A stretch of 64,000 nt of DNA from Streptomyces netropsis (GCF_014203545.1 NZ_JACHJG010000007.1:51391-115390), one strand, 5' to 3'; counted from the stretch's first letter, positions 18,756 through 27,802 are shown. Made by a program: numbers and translations. The notes: a model not told the origin generated them from the letters alone.

Positions 18756-19450
18756 CGCTCCGCCAGCCGGTAGCCGATGCCGTGCACGGTGTGGACGAGA
18801 CGGGGCGCGCCCTCCGCCTCCAGTTTGCGGCGCAGATAGCCGATGTAGACGGCCAGGGAGTTGGAGTCGGGCCCGAAGTCGGTGCCCCAGACCCGCTCCT
18901 GGATCACCTCGCGGGGCAGCACCTGCCCGGGGTGCAGCAGGAACACCTCCAGCAGGGCGAATTCGGTGCGGGTGAACTCCAGGGGGACGTCGCCGCGGAC
19001 GCCGGTGCGGGTGGCCGGGTCGACGCGGAGGTCGGCGAAGGTCAGCTCGGGGTGGTCGGCGGCGGCCTCCACGGGGGCGGCGCGGCGCAGCAGGGCCCGC
19101 AGCCGGGCGAGGAGTTCGTCGAGGGCGAAGGGTTTGACGAGGTAGTCGTCGGCGCCTGCGTCGAGGCCCGCGACCCGGTCGGAGACCGCGTCGCGGGCGG
19201 TGAGGACGAGGACGGGCGTCCGGTCGCCGAGGTCGCGCAGCCGGCGGCAGACGGCGAGGCCGTCGAGGACGGGCATGGCGAGGTCGAGGACGATCGCGGC
19301 GGGCGGGGCGGCGGCGACGGCGGAGAGGGCTTCGAGGCCGTCGGCGGCGGAGCGCACGGTGTATCCCTCGACGCTGAGGCCGTCGACGACGGCAGCCCGT
19401 ACGTCGGGGTCGTCGTCCACGACGAGTACGGCCGGGGCGGCATCGGGCAT
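18752..19450 (-). CDS. OmpR-family response regulator
   Basis: 232 residues. Receiver with VVDDD acidic pocket, Asp56 (IVLDLAMP), Thr in LTARDAVS and Lys in LVKPFALDEL. The C-terminal winged helix contains LEFTRTEFALLEVFLLHPGQVL and SLAVYIGYLRRKLE. First gene of the two-gene operon with the kinase. A tandem 11-bp direct repeat at 19528-19549 in its upstream region is the expected form of an OmpR-type site, so it may regulate itself and the divergent MurG-like gene. Confidence 0.95.
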   Translation of the reverse strand: MPDAAPAVLVVDDDPDVRAAVVDGLSVEGYTVRSAADGLEALSAVAAAPPAAIVLDLAMPVLDGLAVCRRLRDLGDRTPVLVLTARDAVSDRVAGLDAGADDYLVKPFALDELLARLRALLRRAAPVEAAADHPELTFADLRVDPATRTGVRGDVPLEFTRTEFALLEVFLLHPGQVLPREVIQERVWGTDFGPDSNSLAVYIGYLRRKLEAEGAPRLVHTVHGIGYRLAER

Positions 19451-19527
19451 TCGAAGGGCCTCTCGCGCGGATGATCAGGGTGGGACGATCGGTGTCCGGT
19501 TTTCTTCGCACACCTTGGCAGAGCGAG

Positions 19528-19549
19528 TCTTAAAGCGCTCTTAGAGCGC
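19528..19549. promoter_or_regulatory. Putative OmpR-type operator, two 11-bp direct repeats
   Basis: TCTTAAAGCGC (19528-19538) is followed with no gap by TCTTAGAGCGC (19539-19549); they differ at one base. Adjacent head-to-tail 11-bp repeats are the usual binding form of OmpR/PhoB-type dimers. It lies in the 116-bp gap between the divergent response regulator and MurG-like gene, 18 bp before the latter's ATG. Confidence 0.7.
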
Positions 19550-19566
19550 CTCGCCACGCTGCCGAC

Positions 19567-20706
19567 ATGGCTACAGCACACGACACCCTTTCGGTGGTCG
19601 TCGGAGCGGGCGGTACCGGCGGCCACATCTATCCCGGGCTGGCGGTCGCGGACGCGGTGCGCAGAGCCGTGCCGGACGCGGTCGTCAGCTTCATCGGGAC
19701 CGAGCGCGGCCTGGAGACCCGGCTGATACCCGAGGCGGGCTACCGGCTGCACACCGTCGACATGATCCCCTTCGACCGTTCCCTCGGCTCGCGCCGCTTC
19801 CTGCTCCCCGCCGATCTGCTGCGCTCCGGCGCACAGGCGCGGCGGGTGATCGAGGAGCAGGGCGCGCAGGTCGTCATCGGCATGGGCGGCTATCCGAGCG
19901 CGCCCGCCGTGCTCGGCGCCCGGCTGGCCCGGCGGCCCGCGCTCGTCCACGAGTCCAACGCCGTACCGGGCCGGGCGAACCGGTTCGCGAGCACGCTCAC
20001 CCCGCACGTGGCGCTCGCCTTCGACCGCAGCCGCGAGCATCTGTCGGCCCGGTCCGGGGCGCGTGCCGAGACGGTGGGGATGCCGCTGGTGGGTGCGGTG
20101 GCCGGGCTGGAGCGATCGGCACTGCGGGCGGCCGCGCGGCGGTCGTACGGGGTGCCGGAGGATGCCCGGCTGGTGCTGTTCAACGGCGGCAGCCTGGGCG
20201 CGGCCCGGCTGACGGAGGCGGCGCTGGGCCTGGCCCGGCGGTGGCGCGCACGGCCGGACGTCCATCTGCTGATCAAGACCGGTCCGAAGCCGCTGGCGGA
20301 GGTCCAGGACCGGCTGGCGGCCGAGGGCTGCGGGCGGGTGGCGACGGCGGTCGGCTATCTGGACCGGATGGACCTCGCGTACGCGGCCGCCGACCTGGTG
20401 GTGTGCCGGGCGGGTTCGGCGACCGTGGCGGAGCTGGCGAGCCTCCGGATGCCGGCGGTGCTGGTGCCGTATCCGCATGCGCCGCACGACCACCAGACGC
20501 ACAACGCGCGGGTCCTGTCCGACCCGGGCGCGGGCCTGCTGCTGCCCGACGGCGAGACGACCGGCGGCCGGCTGGCGGAGCTGATCGAACCGCTGCTGGC
20601 CGACCCGGCCCGGCTGGCCGCGATGAGCGCGGCGGCCGACCCGGGCACGCACGCGATCGCCGCCGACCTGATGGCGGCCTGGGTGCTGCGACTCGCGGGC
20701 CGCTGA
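19567..20706 (+). CDS. MurG-like glycosyltransferase (paralogue)
   Basis: 379-residue GT-B enzyme of the GT28/MurG family. N-domain motifs: GAGGTGGHIYPG (13-24), GMGGYPSAPAVL, HESNAVPGRANRFAS. C-domain: FNGGSLGA and the donor-binding block VCRAGSATVAELASLRMPAVLVPYP with HDHQTHNA. All MurG consensus glycine loops are kept, so it is probably active on a UDP-sugar and a lipid-linked or membrane acceptor. It is not in a dcw cluster here; it follows a two-component system and precedes a sugar-nucleotide dehydratase, so it is read as a specialised paralogue rather than the essential murG (inference). Confidence 0.88.
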   Translation: MATAHDTLSVVVGAGGTGGHIYPGLAVADAVRRAVPDAVVSFIGTERGLETRLIPEAGYRLHTVDMIPFDRSLGSRRFLLPADLLRSGAQARRVIEEQGAQVVIGMGGYPSAPAVLGARLARRPALVHESNAVPGRANRFASTLTPHVALAFDRSREHLSARSGARAETVGMPLVGAVAGLERSALRAAARRSYGVPEDARLVLFNGGSLGAARLTEAALGLARRWRARPDVHLLIKTGPKPLAEVQDRLAAEGCGRVATAVGYLDRMDLAYAAADLVVCRAGSATVAELASLRMPAVLVPYPHAPHDHQTHNARVLSDPGAGLLLPDGETTGGRLAELIEPLLADPARLAAMSAAADPGTHAIAADLMAAWVLRLAGR

Positions 20707-20772
20707 CGGCCGTTCGACGTCGCCCCCCTTTTCACGGCTTTCACGCCCTCCCCTTTTCGAGAGGAACCTCCC

Positions 20773-21771
20773 ATGCGCACGAACAACTGGCACGGCCGTA
20801 CCGTCCTGGTCACCGGTGCCGAAGGCTTCATCGGGTCGACCCTGGTCGATCTGCTGGTCGAGCGCGGCGCCCGGGTGCGCGTGCTCGTGCACTACAAGCC
20901 GTACGCCGAGCGCGGCCACCTCGCCCGCTACCTCGGCCCGGACTCCCCCGTGGAGACGCTGGCCGGTGACGTGCGCGACGCGGGCCGGGTCATGGACGCG
21001 GTCGCCGGGTGCGACACCGTCTTCCATCTGGCGGCCCTGATCGGCATTCCGTACAGCTATGCGTCGCCCGAGGCGTACGTGCAGACCAATGTGGCGGGTA
21101 CGGAGAACGTGGCCGCCGCCTGCCGCCGCCACGGTGTGCGGCGCATGGTGCACACCTCGACCAGCGAGGTGTACGGGACGGCCCTGACGGCTCCGATCAG
21201 CGAGGACCATCCGCTGCAGCCGCAGTCGCCGTACTCCGCGTCGAAGATCGGCGCGGACATGCTGGCGCTGTCCTACGCGCACTCCTTCGACCTGCCGGTG
21301 ACGGTCGTGCGGCCCTTCAACACCTACGGGCCCCGGCAGTCCGCGCGTGCCGTGATCCCCACGATCCTCGCCCAGCTGCACTCCGGCGCGGCGGAGATCC
21401 GGCTCGGGTCGACGACGCCGACCCGTGACTTCACGTATGTGACCGACACCGCCGAGGGGTTCCTGGCGCTCGCGGAGTGCGACCGGGCGGTGGGGCACGC
21501 GGTCAACCTCGGCACGGGCCGCGAGATCTCCGTCGGGGACCTCGCGGAGTCGCTGATCCGGGCGTCGGGGCGGGACGCGAAGGTCGTCGTGGACCCCGAC
21601 CGGCTCCGGCCCGCCGGCAGCGAGGTGGAGCGGTTGCTGTCGGACAACTCCCGGGCGCGGGAGTGGGCCGGGTGGCGGCCGGAGGTCTCCCTGGAGGAGG
21701 GGCTGGCCCGCACGTCGGACTGGGTCCGGGAGAACCTGCGGCTGTTCGCCGCGGATCGGTACCAGGTCTGA
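20773..21771 (+). CDS. NAD-dependent sugar-nucleotide epimerase/dehydratase (LegB-like)
   Basis: 332-residue extended SDR. Rossmann motif VTGAEGFIGS (13-22), catalytic T130/S131 region HTSTSEVYG, and Tyr154-x3-Lys158 in SPYSASK. The opening RVLVHYKPYAERGHL and the overall pattern resemble NAD-dependent 4,6-dehydratases of the LegB type that act on UDP-GlcNAc-like nucleotides; epimerase activity cannot be excluded. GAGAGGAAC lies before the ATG. It is 66 bp after the MurG-like gene, likely one operon: the dehydratase could supply a modified sugar that the transferase moves. Confidence 0.85.
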   Translation: MRTNNWHGRTVLVTGAEGFIGSTLVDLLVERGARVRVLVHYKPYAERGHLARYLGPDSPVETLAGDVRDAGRVMDAVAGCDTVFHLAALIGIPYSYASPEAYVQTNVAGTENVAAACRRHGVRRMVHTSTSEVYGTALTAPISEDHPLQPQSPYSASKIGADMLALSYAHSFDLPVTVVRPFNTYGPRQSARAVIPTILAQLHSGAAEIRLGSTTPTRDFTYVTDTAEGFLALAECDRAVGHAVNLGTGREISVGDLAESLIRASGRDAKVVVDPDRLRPAGSEVERLLSDNSRAREWAGWRPEVSLEEGLARTSDWVRENLRLFAADRYQV

Positions 21772-21805
21772 GCGCTGCCCCTGCCGGGGCCAGGTGTCCT
21801 CAAAT

Positions 21806-21838
21806 GGCCGGACGGGCTCGAAAACTGCCCGTCCGGCC
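21806..21838. terminator. Bidirectional hairpin of the dispersed repeat family
   Basis: GGCCGGACGGGC (21806-21817) pairs with GCCCGTCCGGCC (21827-21838). It lies between the converging dehydratase and purC genes and serves both. Confidence 0.8.
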
Positions 21839-21849
21839 GGCAGGGACAG

Positions 21850-22749
21850 TTATCCCCAGCTCATTCCCGTCAGGCGTTCGTAGGCCTCCACGTATTTCGC
21901 CCGCGTCCGCTCCACGATGTCCTGCGGCAGCTCCGGCGGAGGCAGTTCGCCCTTGCGGTCCCAGCCGGAGGCGGGGGACGACAGCCAGTTGCGGACGAAC
22001 TGCTTGTCGAAGGACGCCTGCGGGCGGCCCGGCTGCCACTCGTCGGCGGGCCAGAAGCGGGACGAGTCCGGGGTCAGCACCTCGTCGGCGAGGACCAGCT
22101 CGCCGTCCGCGAAGCCGAACTCGAACTTCGTGTCGGCCAGGACGATGCCCCGGTCGCGGGCGATGTCGCGGGCCCGGCCGTAGACGGCGAGGGTGGTCTG
22201 GCGGAGCTGGGCGGCGGTCTCCGCGCCCACCTGCCGGGCCACTTCCTCGTAGCTGACGTTCTCGTCGTGCTCGCCGACGGCGGCCTTCGTGGCCGGGGTG
22301 AAGATCGGGGACGGCAGCTCGGAGGCGTCGACCAGGCCCTCGGGGAGCGCCAGGCCGCAGACCGTACGGGTCTGCTCGTACTCCGCGAGGCCCGAGCCGG
22401 TCAGATAGCCGCGGGCCACGCACTCGACCGGGACCATCTCCAGGGAGCGGCAGACCAGGGTGCGCCCGGCCCAGTCGGCGGGGGCGCCGGCGGGCGGCTC
22501 GGCGGACAGGACGTGGTGCGGGACGAGGTCGGCGAGCCGGTCGAACCACCACAGGGACAGCTGCGTGAGGATCCGGCCCTTGTCCGGGATCTCGGAGGGC
22601 AGCACCCAGTCGTAGGCGGACATCCGGTCGGTGGCGACCATGACCAGATCGCCGTTCTCATCGCGGTAGAGGTCGCGGACCTTGCCCGTGTGCACGTGCA
22701 CGAGACCCGGTACCTCGACCGGTTCGGGCTTCTCTACGAATCCGGACAC
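21850..22749 (-). CDS. purC: SAICAR synthetase
   Basis: 299 residues. It ligates aspartate to CAIR with ATP, a middle step of purine synthesis. GKVRDLY, TDRMSAYD, PVECVARGYLTGSG and LADTKFEFG are PurC blocks for ATP and substrate binding. The GTG at 22749 is preceded by AGGAGG at four bases, which fixes the start despite a very long open frame upstream. It is separated from the purSQL and purMF groups by the tRNA and two-component cassettes. Confidence 0.97.
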   Translation of the reverse strand: MSGFVEKPEPVEVPGLVHVHTGKVRDLYRDENGDLVMVATDRMSAYDWVLPSEIPDKGRILTQLSLWWFDRLADLVPHHVLSAEPPAGAPADWAGRTLVCRSLEMVPVECVARGYLTGSGLAEYEQTRTVCGLALPEGLVDASELPSPIFTPATKAAVGEHDENVSYEEVARQVGAETAAQLRQTTLAVYGRARDIARDRGIVLADTKFEFGFADGELVLADEVLTPDSSRFWPADEWQPGRPQASFDKQFVRNWLSSPASGWDRKGELPPPELPQDIVERTRAKYVEAYERLTGMSWG

Positions 22750-22817
22750 GCGTCCTCCTGGTGGTTTGTCCAAGCACCACGATTCTGCCGTACGTCGCGG
22801 CCGGCGGCCGGTGGGGG

Positions 22818-24296
22818 TCAGTCGCGCTTGCAGATGCGGTCCAGGAGATTGGCCGTGGCCCGCTGGATCCGGCCGTCCACATGGCCCGGCCGGTCCAGGG
22901 CCGGGGACCAGGCGAAGGTGCCGGCCGCGAAGACCAGGGCGCCGCTGGGGGCGCGGTAGAGGGAAGTCTCCTGATGCCGCTTCGTGCCCTCGGCGTCCGC
23001 GTACGGGGAGTGCGAGAGCAGGATGCGGCGCGTGTGCTCGGGCAGGGCCGTCCGGGGGTAGTAGCGGTCGGCCTCGCCCGCGACGAGGCCGGGCAGTTCG
23101 TCGCCCTCGCCCGCGCCCGTGGCGTCCCACAGCCAGTGGTCGGCGTTGCGGACGACCATCGGGGCGGGCTCGGGCACCCGGCCCGCGTACTGGATGCCCA
23201 GCAGCTGCTGCTCGGGCGGGCCGACGTCGCGCCACCGCGCGGCCCGGCCGGGGCCGCGGCGTTTTCGGCAGGTCAGCAGCCGGTCCGGGCCCGCCGGCGA
23301 GGGGGCCAGCTCGGACTGCCAGTACATGGTGTTGGCGGAGAGGAACACCAGTGAGGTGCCGGTGTCGCGGGCCAGCTCGGCGGCGCCGCGCATGGCCGGC
23401 GTCCAGTACTCGTCGTGGCCGGGGAAGACGAGGCCGCGGTAGCGGGAGGGGTCGACCCGGCCCGCGTGCAGATCGCGGGTGTCGGCGTAGGCGAGGTCGT
23501 AGCCGTAGCGCTCGGCCCAGCGGATGAAGTCGTAGGCGTGGCCCACGTGGAGCGGCAGGCCCGCGCCGGCGAAGGGGCGGTCGAAGGAGACGGTGGTCGC
23601 CGCGTCGTTCTCGCCCAGCAGCCGGCCCTCCTCGTCCCAGGCGTGGTAGAGGCTCGCGCCGGTGCGCCCGTCCTCGGGATAGAGGTTGTAGGCCTGCCAG
23701 GTGATGTCCGGGAGGACGAGCAGCAGGTCGGCGGGGTGGTTGTCGCGCACGGTGAAGGGGATGTGGCTGCGGTAGCCGTCGGCGGTGGTCAGCACCGCCA
23801 CGTACGCGCCGAGGCTCCAGTACGTGGGGATCTGGAGCCGCCAGGACAGCCACCAGTGGTGGCAGGAGACCGTGCGGTCGACGGTCAGCGGGGGCGGCTG
23901 GACGATGCCCGACAGCCGGGGGCTGGTGGTGATCTTCGAGGCGCCGTCGCCCGCGTAGTGGCCGATCCGGTAGACGTCCACGCCGAACTGCTGCGGCGGA
24001 TCGACGGTGATGCGGAAGTCCAGCGCCTCGCCCGGGGCGACCGCGCTGGTGGAGGTGAAGCCCTTGATCTGGCGCCGGACGTCGTCGGCGCTGCGCGGGC
24101 CCGCGTGCCGGGGCGTGGGAACCCGGCCGCCGGCCGGGGCCGACACCGGGTCCACGTACCACGGGACGATCCGGCCGGTGCCGTCGAAGTAGAACTCGCC
24201 GCCGCGCAGCCAGGGCAGCGGGCCCTGGCCGAAGGGGTCCGAGACGCCGTGCGCGAGTGCCCCGGACTCCCAGCGGTGGATCTGGTCCATCCCCAT
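22818..24296 (-). CDS. N,N-dimethylformamidase beta-subunit-like protein
   Basis: 492 residues. The start at ATG 24296 is supported by GGGAGGGAG upstream; the second Met (24290) is also possible. Blocks VYRIGHYAGDGA, ITWQAYNLYPEDGRTGASLY, VFPGHDEYW, SANTMYWQS and FAAGTFAWSPALD are those of the DMFase large-subunit/DUF6605-type family found in many actinomycetes. The N-terminal 150 residues look beta-rich. There is no signal peptide or accessory small subunit nearby, so amidase activity on DMF is unproven. It is 68 bp upstream of purC, same strand. Confidence 0.75.
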   Translation of the reverse strand: MGMDQIHRWESGALAHGVSDPFGQGPLPWLRGGEFYFDGTGRIVPWYVDPVSAPAGGRVPTPRHAGPRSADDVRRQIKGFTSTSAVAPGEALDFRITVDPPQQFGVDVYRIGHYAGDGASKITTSPRLSGIVQPPPLTVDRTVSCHHWWLSWRLQIPTYWSLGAYVAVLTTADGYRSHIPFTVRDNHPADLLLVLPDITWQAYNLYPEDGRTGASLYHAWDEEGRLLGENDAATTVSFDRPFAGAGLPLHVGHAYDFIRWAERYGYDLAYADTRDLHAGRVDPSRYRGLVFPGHDEYWTPAMRGAAELARDTGTSLVFLSANTMYWQSELAPSPAGPDRLLTCRKRRGPGRAARWRDVGPPEQQLLGIQYAGRVPEPAPMVVRNADHWLWDATGAGEGDELPGLVAGEADRYYPRTALPEHTRRILLSHSPYADAEGTKRHQETSLYRAPSGALVFAAGTFAWSPALDRPGHVDGRIQRATANLLDRICKRD

Positions 24297-24554
24297 GTGC
24301 GCTCCCTCCCCTACGCCCCCGACGCGTACCAGGTCGTCGCTGTCCGGTTCGTCGCCGCCCGGCACGTACTCGGGCCCGGCCGGTCGGGATCTCCGTACGG
24401 CCGGTCAGCTCCACGCGGACGGTTGCCCCGGGCAGCGAACCCAGCACATCACATAACGCGCCCGGCTCGTCACTGGTCGTCGTGAAATTCCCCGGAAAGC
24501 GCCGGGCCGAACACTCACGCAGGGTCACGGTGGGTGGCTCCGAGGGAGCCCGCG

Positions 24555-26201
24555 TCACACCAGGCGGACGGGCTTCTCGGGGCGGACCCCGACCTCTCCG
24601 AGCCAGGCGCGCAGGGGCTCGCCGTCGCCGTCCTCGATCAGGCTCAGGACGGAATGGGCCAGGTCGGCGCGGCGCACCCCGCCGACGAGCAGGGCGGGGC
24701 CGTCCAGCCAGTCCAGGCCGGGGAGGGCACCCGCGGTGTCCACGGCGGCGCAGCACACCATGGCCGTCACGTGGTCGGTGAGCAGCTCTCTGCCGCTGCG
24801 TGGTGGTTGCAGCGGGAACAACGGCGCGAGGCCGTCGACCCAGGGGTCGCCCGTGGCGGTGAACGCGCCCCTGTCGCCGGCGCCCTCCTCCCGGGCCGCC
24901 TCGCGGGCCACTTCGGCGCTGAGGCGGGCCTCCAGCTGCTCGCCGGTCCCGGCGCGGGCGGGGCCGGCCAGCCGGTCGAGGACGCGGGCCACCGTGGGGG
25001 CGGCGGCGGGGCCGGGCCGGACGCCCGGCACGGCGCCGGGGATGTCGTCGAGGACGCGGTGCAGCCGGGCGGCCTCCAGCCGCCAGGTGCGGTCCACGAC
25101 CTCCTCCGGGTACTGGCTCCAGGCGACCGGCGACCAGTCGGGGCCGGTCTCGGGCGGGCCGCCGTGGAAGAGGCGGGCGGCCAGCAGGGAGGCGGCCTCG
25201 TCGATGACGCCGGGCTCCTCCAGCAGATCGCAGGCGGGCCGCTCGCCCAGCCGGGAGGTGAAGCCCTCCGCGAGGCGGTCGCGGCGGGAGAGCTCGGTGA
25301 GCGCGGAGACCACGCCCGCGTCGAGCCGGGAGGGCCAGCGGCCCATCCGCCAGGCGGGCAGGGCCACGCGGTTGAGCAGCCGGTCCCAGCCGGCGTAGGC
25401 GAGGCCGACCTGCTCCTGGGCGACGATGCGCAGACCGTAGTCGACGGTCTGGGAGCGCTCGGAGGCGGCGGCGGCCACGCCGCGCTCCATCTCGGCGGCG
25501 TGGTCCCGGCAGGAGCGCAGCAGCGACCGGGCGGCCCAGCCGACGAAAGCGAGGGCCGGGCGGGCCGCGGCGACCGCCACGGCGGCGTCCAGCCCCCGCA
25601 CGAAGCGGCGGGCCGCGGCTATGTCGGGGTTGGCGGAGGGGCCCGTGCCCGCGACGACGGGCGCGAGCAGGGCGCGCAGCTCGGCGACGCGCATCCACCA
25701 CAGGAACGGCGAGCCGATCACCAGGACGGGCGTGGCGCCGGAGCGCCGCCGGGTGACCGGCCGCTCGCGCGGCGGTTCGTGGGCGGGGTGGGTGCGGTCC
25801 TCGAGCCAGCTGTCGCAGTCCGGGGTCAGGGCTATCGCGGAGGGGGCGGGGACGTCGAGCCGCTCGGCGAGGTCACGGACCAGGCGGTAGAGGTCGGGGG
25901 CCGTCTCCTCCGGGATGGGGACGGTGGGGCTGAGGGCGGGGCGGGCCCGGACGACCACGGCGGTGACGAGCGCGGCCAGCAGCAGCACCAGGGCCGCGGC
26001 GCCGGTCACCGACCAGCGGGCCGTGTCCCAGCCGCCCCCGTCCGGGATGCGGCCCATGGCGGTGCCCGACAGCAGCACGACGGCGGCCGCCGCGGGCAGC
26101 AGGGCGACGGCCAGCGCGGTGCTGCGGATGCGCAGCACCGCGAGGGCTCGGGCGCGCGCGGCTTGCGCGCCTGCTTCGGGACCTGCCACGAGACCGTTCA
26201 C
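24555..26201 (-). CDS. Membrane protein with degenerate M48 peptidase-like domain
   Basis: About 548 residues from GTG 26201. Two membrane spans near residues 26-47 and 63-85, then a cytoplasmic domain beginning PIPEETAPDLYRLVRDLAERLDVPAPSAIALTPD, the usual entry to M48 (HtpX-like) domains. Where HExxH is expected the sequence reads VAELRALLAPVVAG, so the zinc ligands are missing. The C-terminal half is long and Arg/Ala-rich. It is best described as a probable pseudo-peptidase of unknown role (inference). It lies between purD and the DMFase-like gene on the same strand. Confidence 0.75.
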   Translation of the reverse strand: MNGLVAGPEAGAQAARARALAVLRIRSTALAVALLPAAAAVVLLSGTAMGRIPDGGGWDTARWSVTGAAALVLLLAALVTAVVVRARPALSPTVPIPEETAPDLYRLVRDLAERLDVPAPSAIALTPDCDSWLEDRTHPAHEPPRERPVTRRRSGATPVLVIGSPFLWWMRVAELRALLAPVVAGTGPSANPDIAAARRFVRGLDAAVAVAAARPALAFVGWAARSLLRSCRDHAAEMERGVAAAASERSQTVDYGLRIVAQEQVGLAYAGWDRLLNRVALPAWRMGRWPSRLDAGVVSALTELSRRDRLAEGFTSRLGERPACDLLEEPGVIDEAASLLAARLFHGGPPETGPDWSPVAWSQYPEEVVDRTWRLEAARLHRVLDDIPGAVPGVRPGPAAAPTVARVLDRLAGPARAGTGEQLEARLSAEVAREAAREEGAGDRGAFTATGDPWVDGLAPLFPLQPPRSGRELLTDHVTAMVCCAAVDTAGALPGLDWLDGPALLVGGVRRADLAHSVLSLIEDGDGEPLRAWLGEVGVRPEKPVRLV

Positions 26202-26542
26202 CCCCTTGCTTCCCTTGGTGTGTGCTGCCGAGGAGTGCGACAGCGGGCCCAACGCCCTTCCGCGTTGCCTACCCCCACTGTGGCACCGGGTGCTGACATC
26301 GCAATGCCGGTGGGCCAGTTGCCGGACGTGCGGCAGCTTGCTTGCGCCGCACCCTAGTTGGGGGCGCCGCGCACGTCAGCCGGTTGGGCAAGTGGTCACT
26401 CGATGGAATGGCTTTGGGTAAAGCCGCCCCCGAAGCGCACATCCGTACGGACGGGTAACGACATCGGGGGTCCCCCGCCGAGGCGGGGGACCCCCGATGT
26501 CATGACGAATCGGTCAGTCCGGCTGAATCGGCCAGTCCGGGA
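26202..26542. other. Intergenic region upstream of the M48-like gene
   Basis: 341 bp. It holds the promoter area of the M48-like gene near 26202-26320 and the purD terminator (26460-26501). No small gene is supported. Confidence 0.5.
26460..26501 (-). terminator. purD terminator with a perfect 20-bp stem
   Basis: 26460-26479 pairs without mismatch with 26482-26501; the formal loop is only GA, so the inner pairs must open. Palindromic, so also effective in the other direction. Confidence 0.85.
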
Positions 26543-27802
26543 TCAGGCGGAAGCGGCCTTCGCCGCGATGTCGGTGCGGTGGTGCGAACCGTCCAGCCGG
26601 ATCCGCGAGACCGCCTCGTACGCGCGCTCGCGGGCGGTGGCCAGGTCGGCACCGGTCGCGGTCACGGACAGCACCCGGCCGCCGGCGCTGACCACGTGGC
26701 CGTCGGCGTCGAGCGCGGTGCCCGCGTGGAGCACGTACGCCTTCTCCGCCCCCTTCTCGGGGTCCGCCGCCTCGGGCAGGCCCTCGATGACGTCGCCCGT
26801 GCGCGGGGTGCCCGGGTAGTTGTGGGAGGCGATGACGACGGTGACGGCGGCGCCGTCGCTCCAGCGCAGCGGCGGCTCGGCGGCCAGGTTGCCGGTGGAG
26901 GCGTTGAGCAGGACGCTCGCCAGCGGCGTCTTGAGGCGGGCGAGGACGACCTGCGTCTCGGGGTCGCCGAAGCGCGCGTTGAACTCGATGACCCTTACGC
27001 CGCGCGAGGTGATCGCGAGCCCGGCGTAGAGCAGCCCGGAGAAGGGCGTGCCCCGGCGGCGCAGCTCGTCGACGGTGGGCCGCAGCACGGTCTCCATGAC
27101 CTCGTCGACCAGCTTCGGGTCGGCCCACGGGAGCGGGGAGTAGGCGCCCATGCCGCCGGTGTTCGGGCCTTCGTCGCCGTCGAGCGCCCGCTTGAAGTCC
27201 TGGGCGGGCGACAGCGGCAGGACCGTCTCGCCGTCGGTGATGGCGAAGAGGGAGACCTCGGGGCCGTCGAGGAACTCCTCGATGACCACCCTTTCGCACG
27301 CCAGGGCGTGCTCGCGGGCCACGGCGAGATCGCTGGTGACGACGACGCCCTTGCCGGCGGCGAGGCCGTCGTCCTTGACGACGTACGGGGCACCGAACGC
27401 GTCGAGGGCCTCGTCGATCTCGGCGGGCGTGGTGCAGACGTAGGCGCGGGCCGTGGGGACCCCCGCGGCGGCCATGACGTCCTTGGCGAACGCCTTGGAC
27501 CCCTCCAACTGCGCGGCCTGCGCGGACGGGCCGAAGGCGGGGATGCCGCGCTCGCGGACGGCGTCGGCGACGCCCGCGACGAGCGGGGCCTCCGGGCCGA
27601 CGACGACGAGGTCCGCGCGCAGCGAGGCGGCGAGCTCCGCGACGGCCGCGCCGTCGAGGGCGTCCACCGCGTGCAACTCGGCGACCTCGGCGATCCCGGC
27701 GTTGCCGGGGGCGCAGTGCAGCGCGGTGACGTCGGGATCGAGGGAGAGTGAGCGGCACAGGGCGTGTTCGCGGGCGCCGCCGCCGATGACGAGGACCTTC
27801 AC
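26543..27802 (-). CDS. purD: Phosphoribosylamine-glycine ligase
   Basis: 419 residues, standard for PurD. It joins glycine to phosphoribosylamine (second purine step). N-domain KVLVIGGGAREHAL, the ATP-grasp core KDDGLAAGKGVVV, VVIEEFLDGPEVS and QDFKRALDGDEGPNTGGMGAYSP, and EFNARFGDPETQ for metal binding. The GTG at 27802 gives the normal N-terminus; a second GTG lies three codons upstream. Confidence 0.97.
   Translation of the reverse strand: MKVLVIGGGAREHALCRSLSLDPDVTALHCAPGNAGIAEVAELHAVDALDGAAVAELAASLRADLVVVGPEAPLVAGVADAVRERGIPAFGPSAQAAQLEGSKAFAKDVMAAAGVPTARAYVCTTPAEIDEALDAFGAPYVVKDDGLAAGKGVVVTSDLAVAREHALACERVVIEEFLDGPEVSLFAITDGETVLPLSPAQDFKRALDGDEGPNTGGMGAYSPLPWADPKLVDEVMETVLRPTVDELRRRGTPFSGLLYAGLAITSRGVRVIEFNARFGDPETQVVLARLKTPLASVLLNASTGNLAAEPPLRWSDGAAVTVVIASHNYPGTPRTGDVIEGLPEAADPEKGAEKAYVLHAGTALDADGHVVSAGGRVLSVTATGADLATARERAYEAVSRIRLDGSHHRTDIAAKAASA

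Noticed and set aside
21850..25701. A 1283-codon open frame on the minus strand running through purC, the DMFase-like gene and beyond
   Set aside because: Only the last 299 codons match a family (PurC), and a strong ribosome site marks GTG 22749. The rest is the GC-rich shadow of the genes in other frames.
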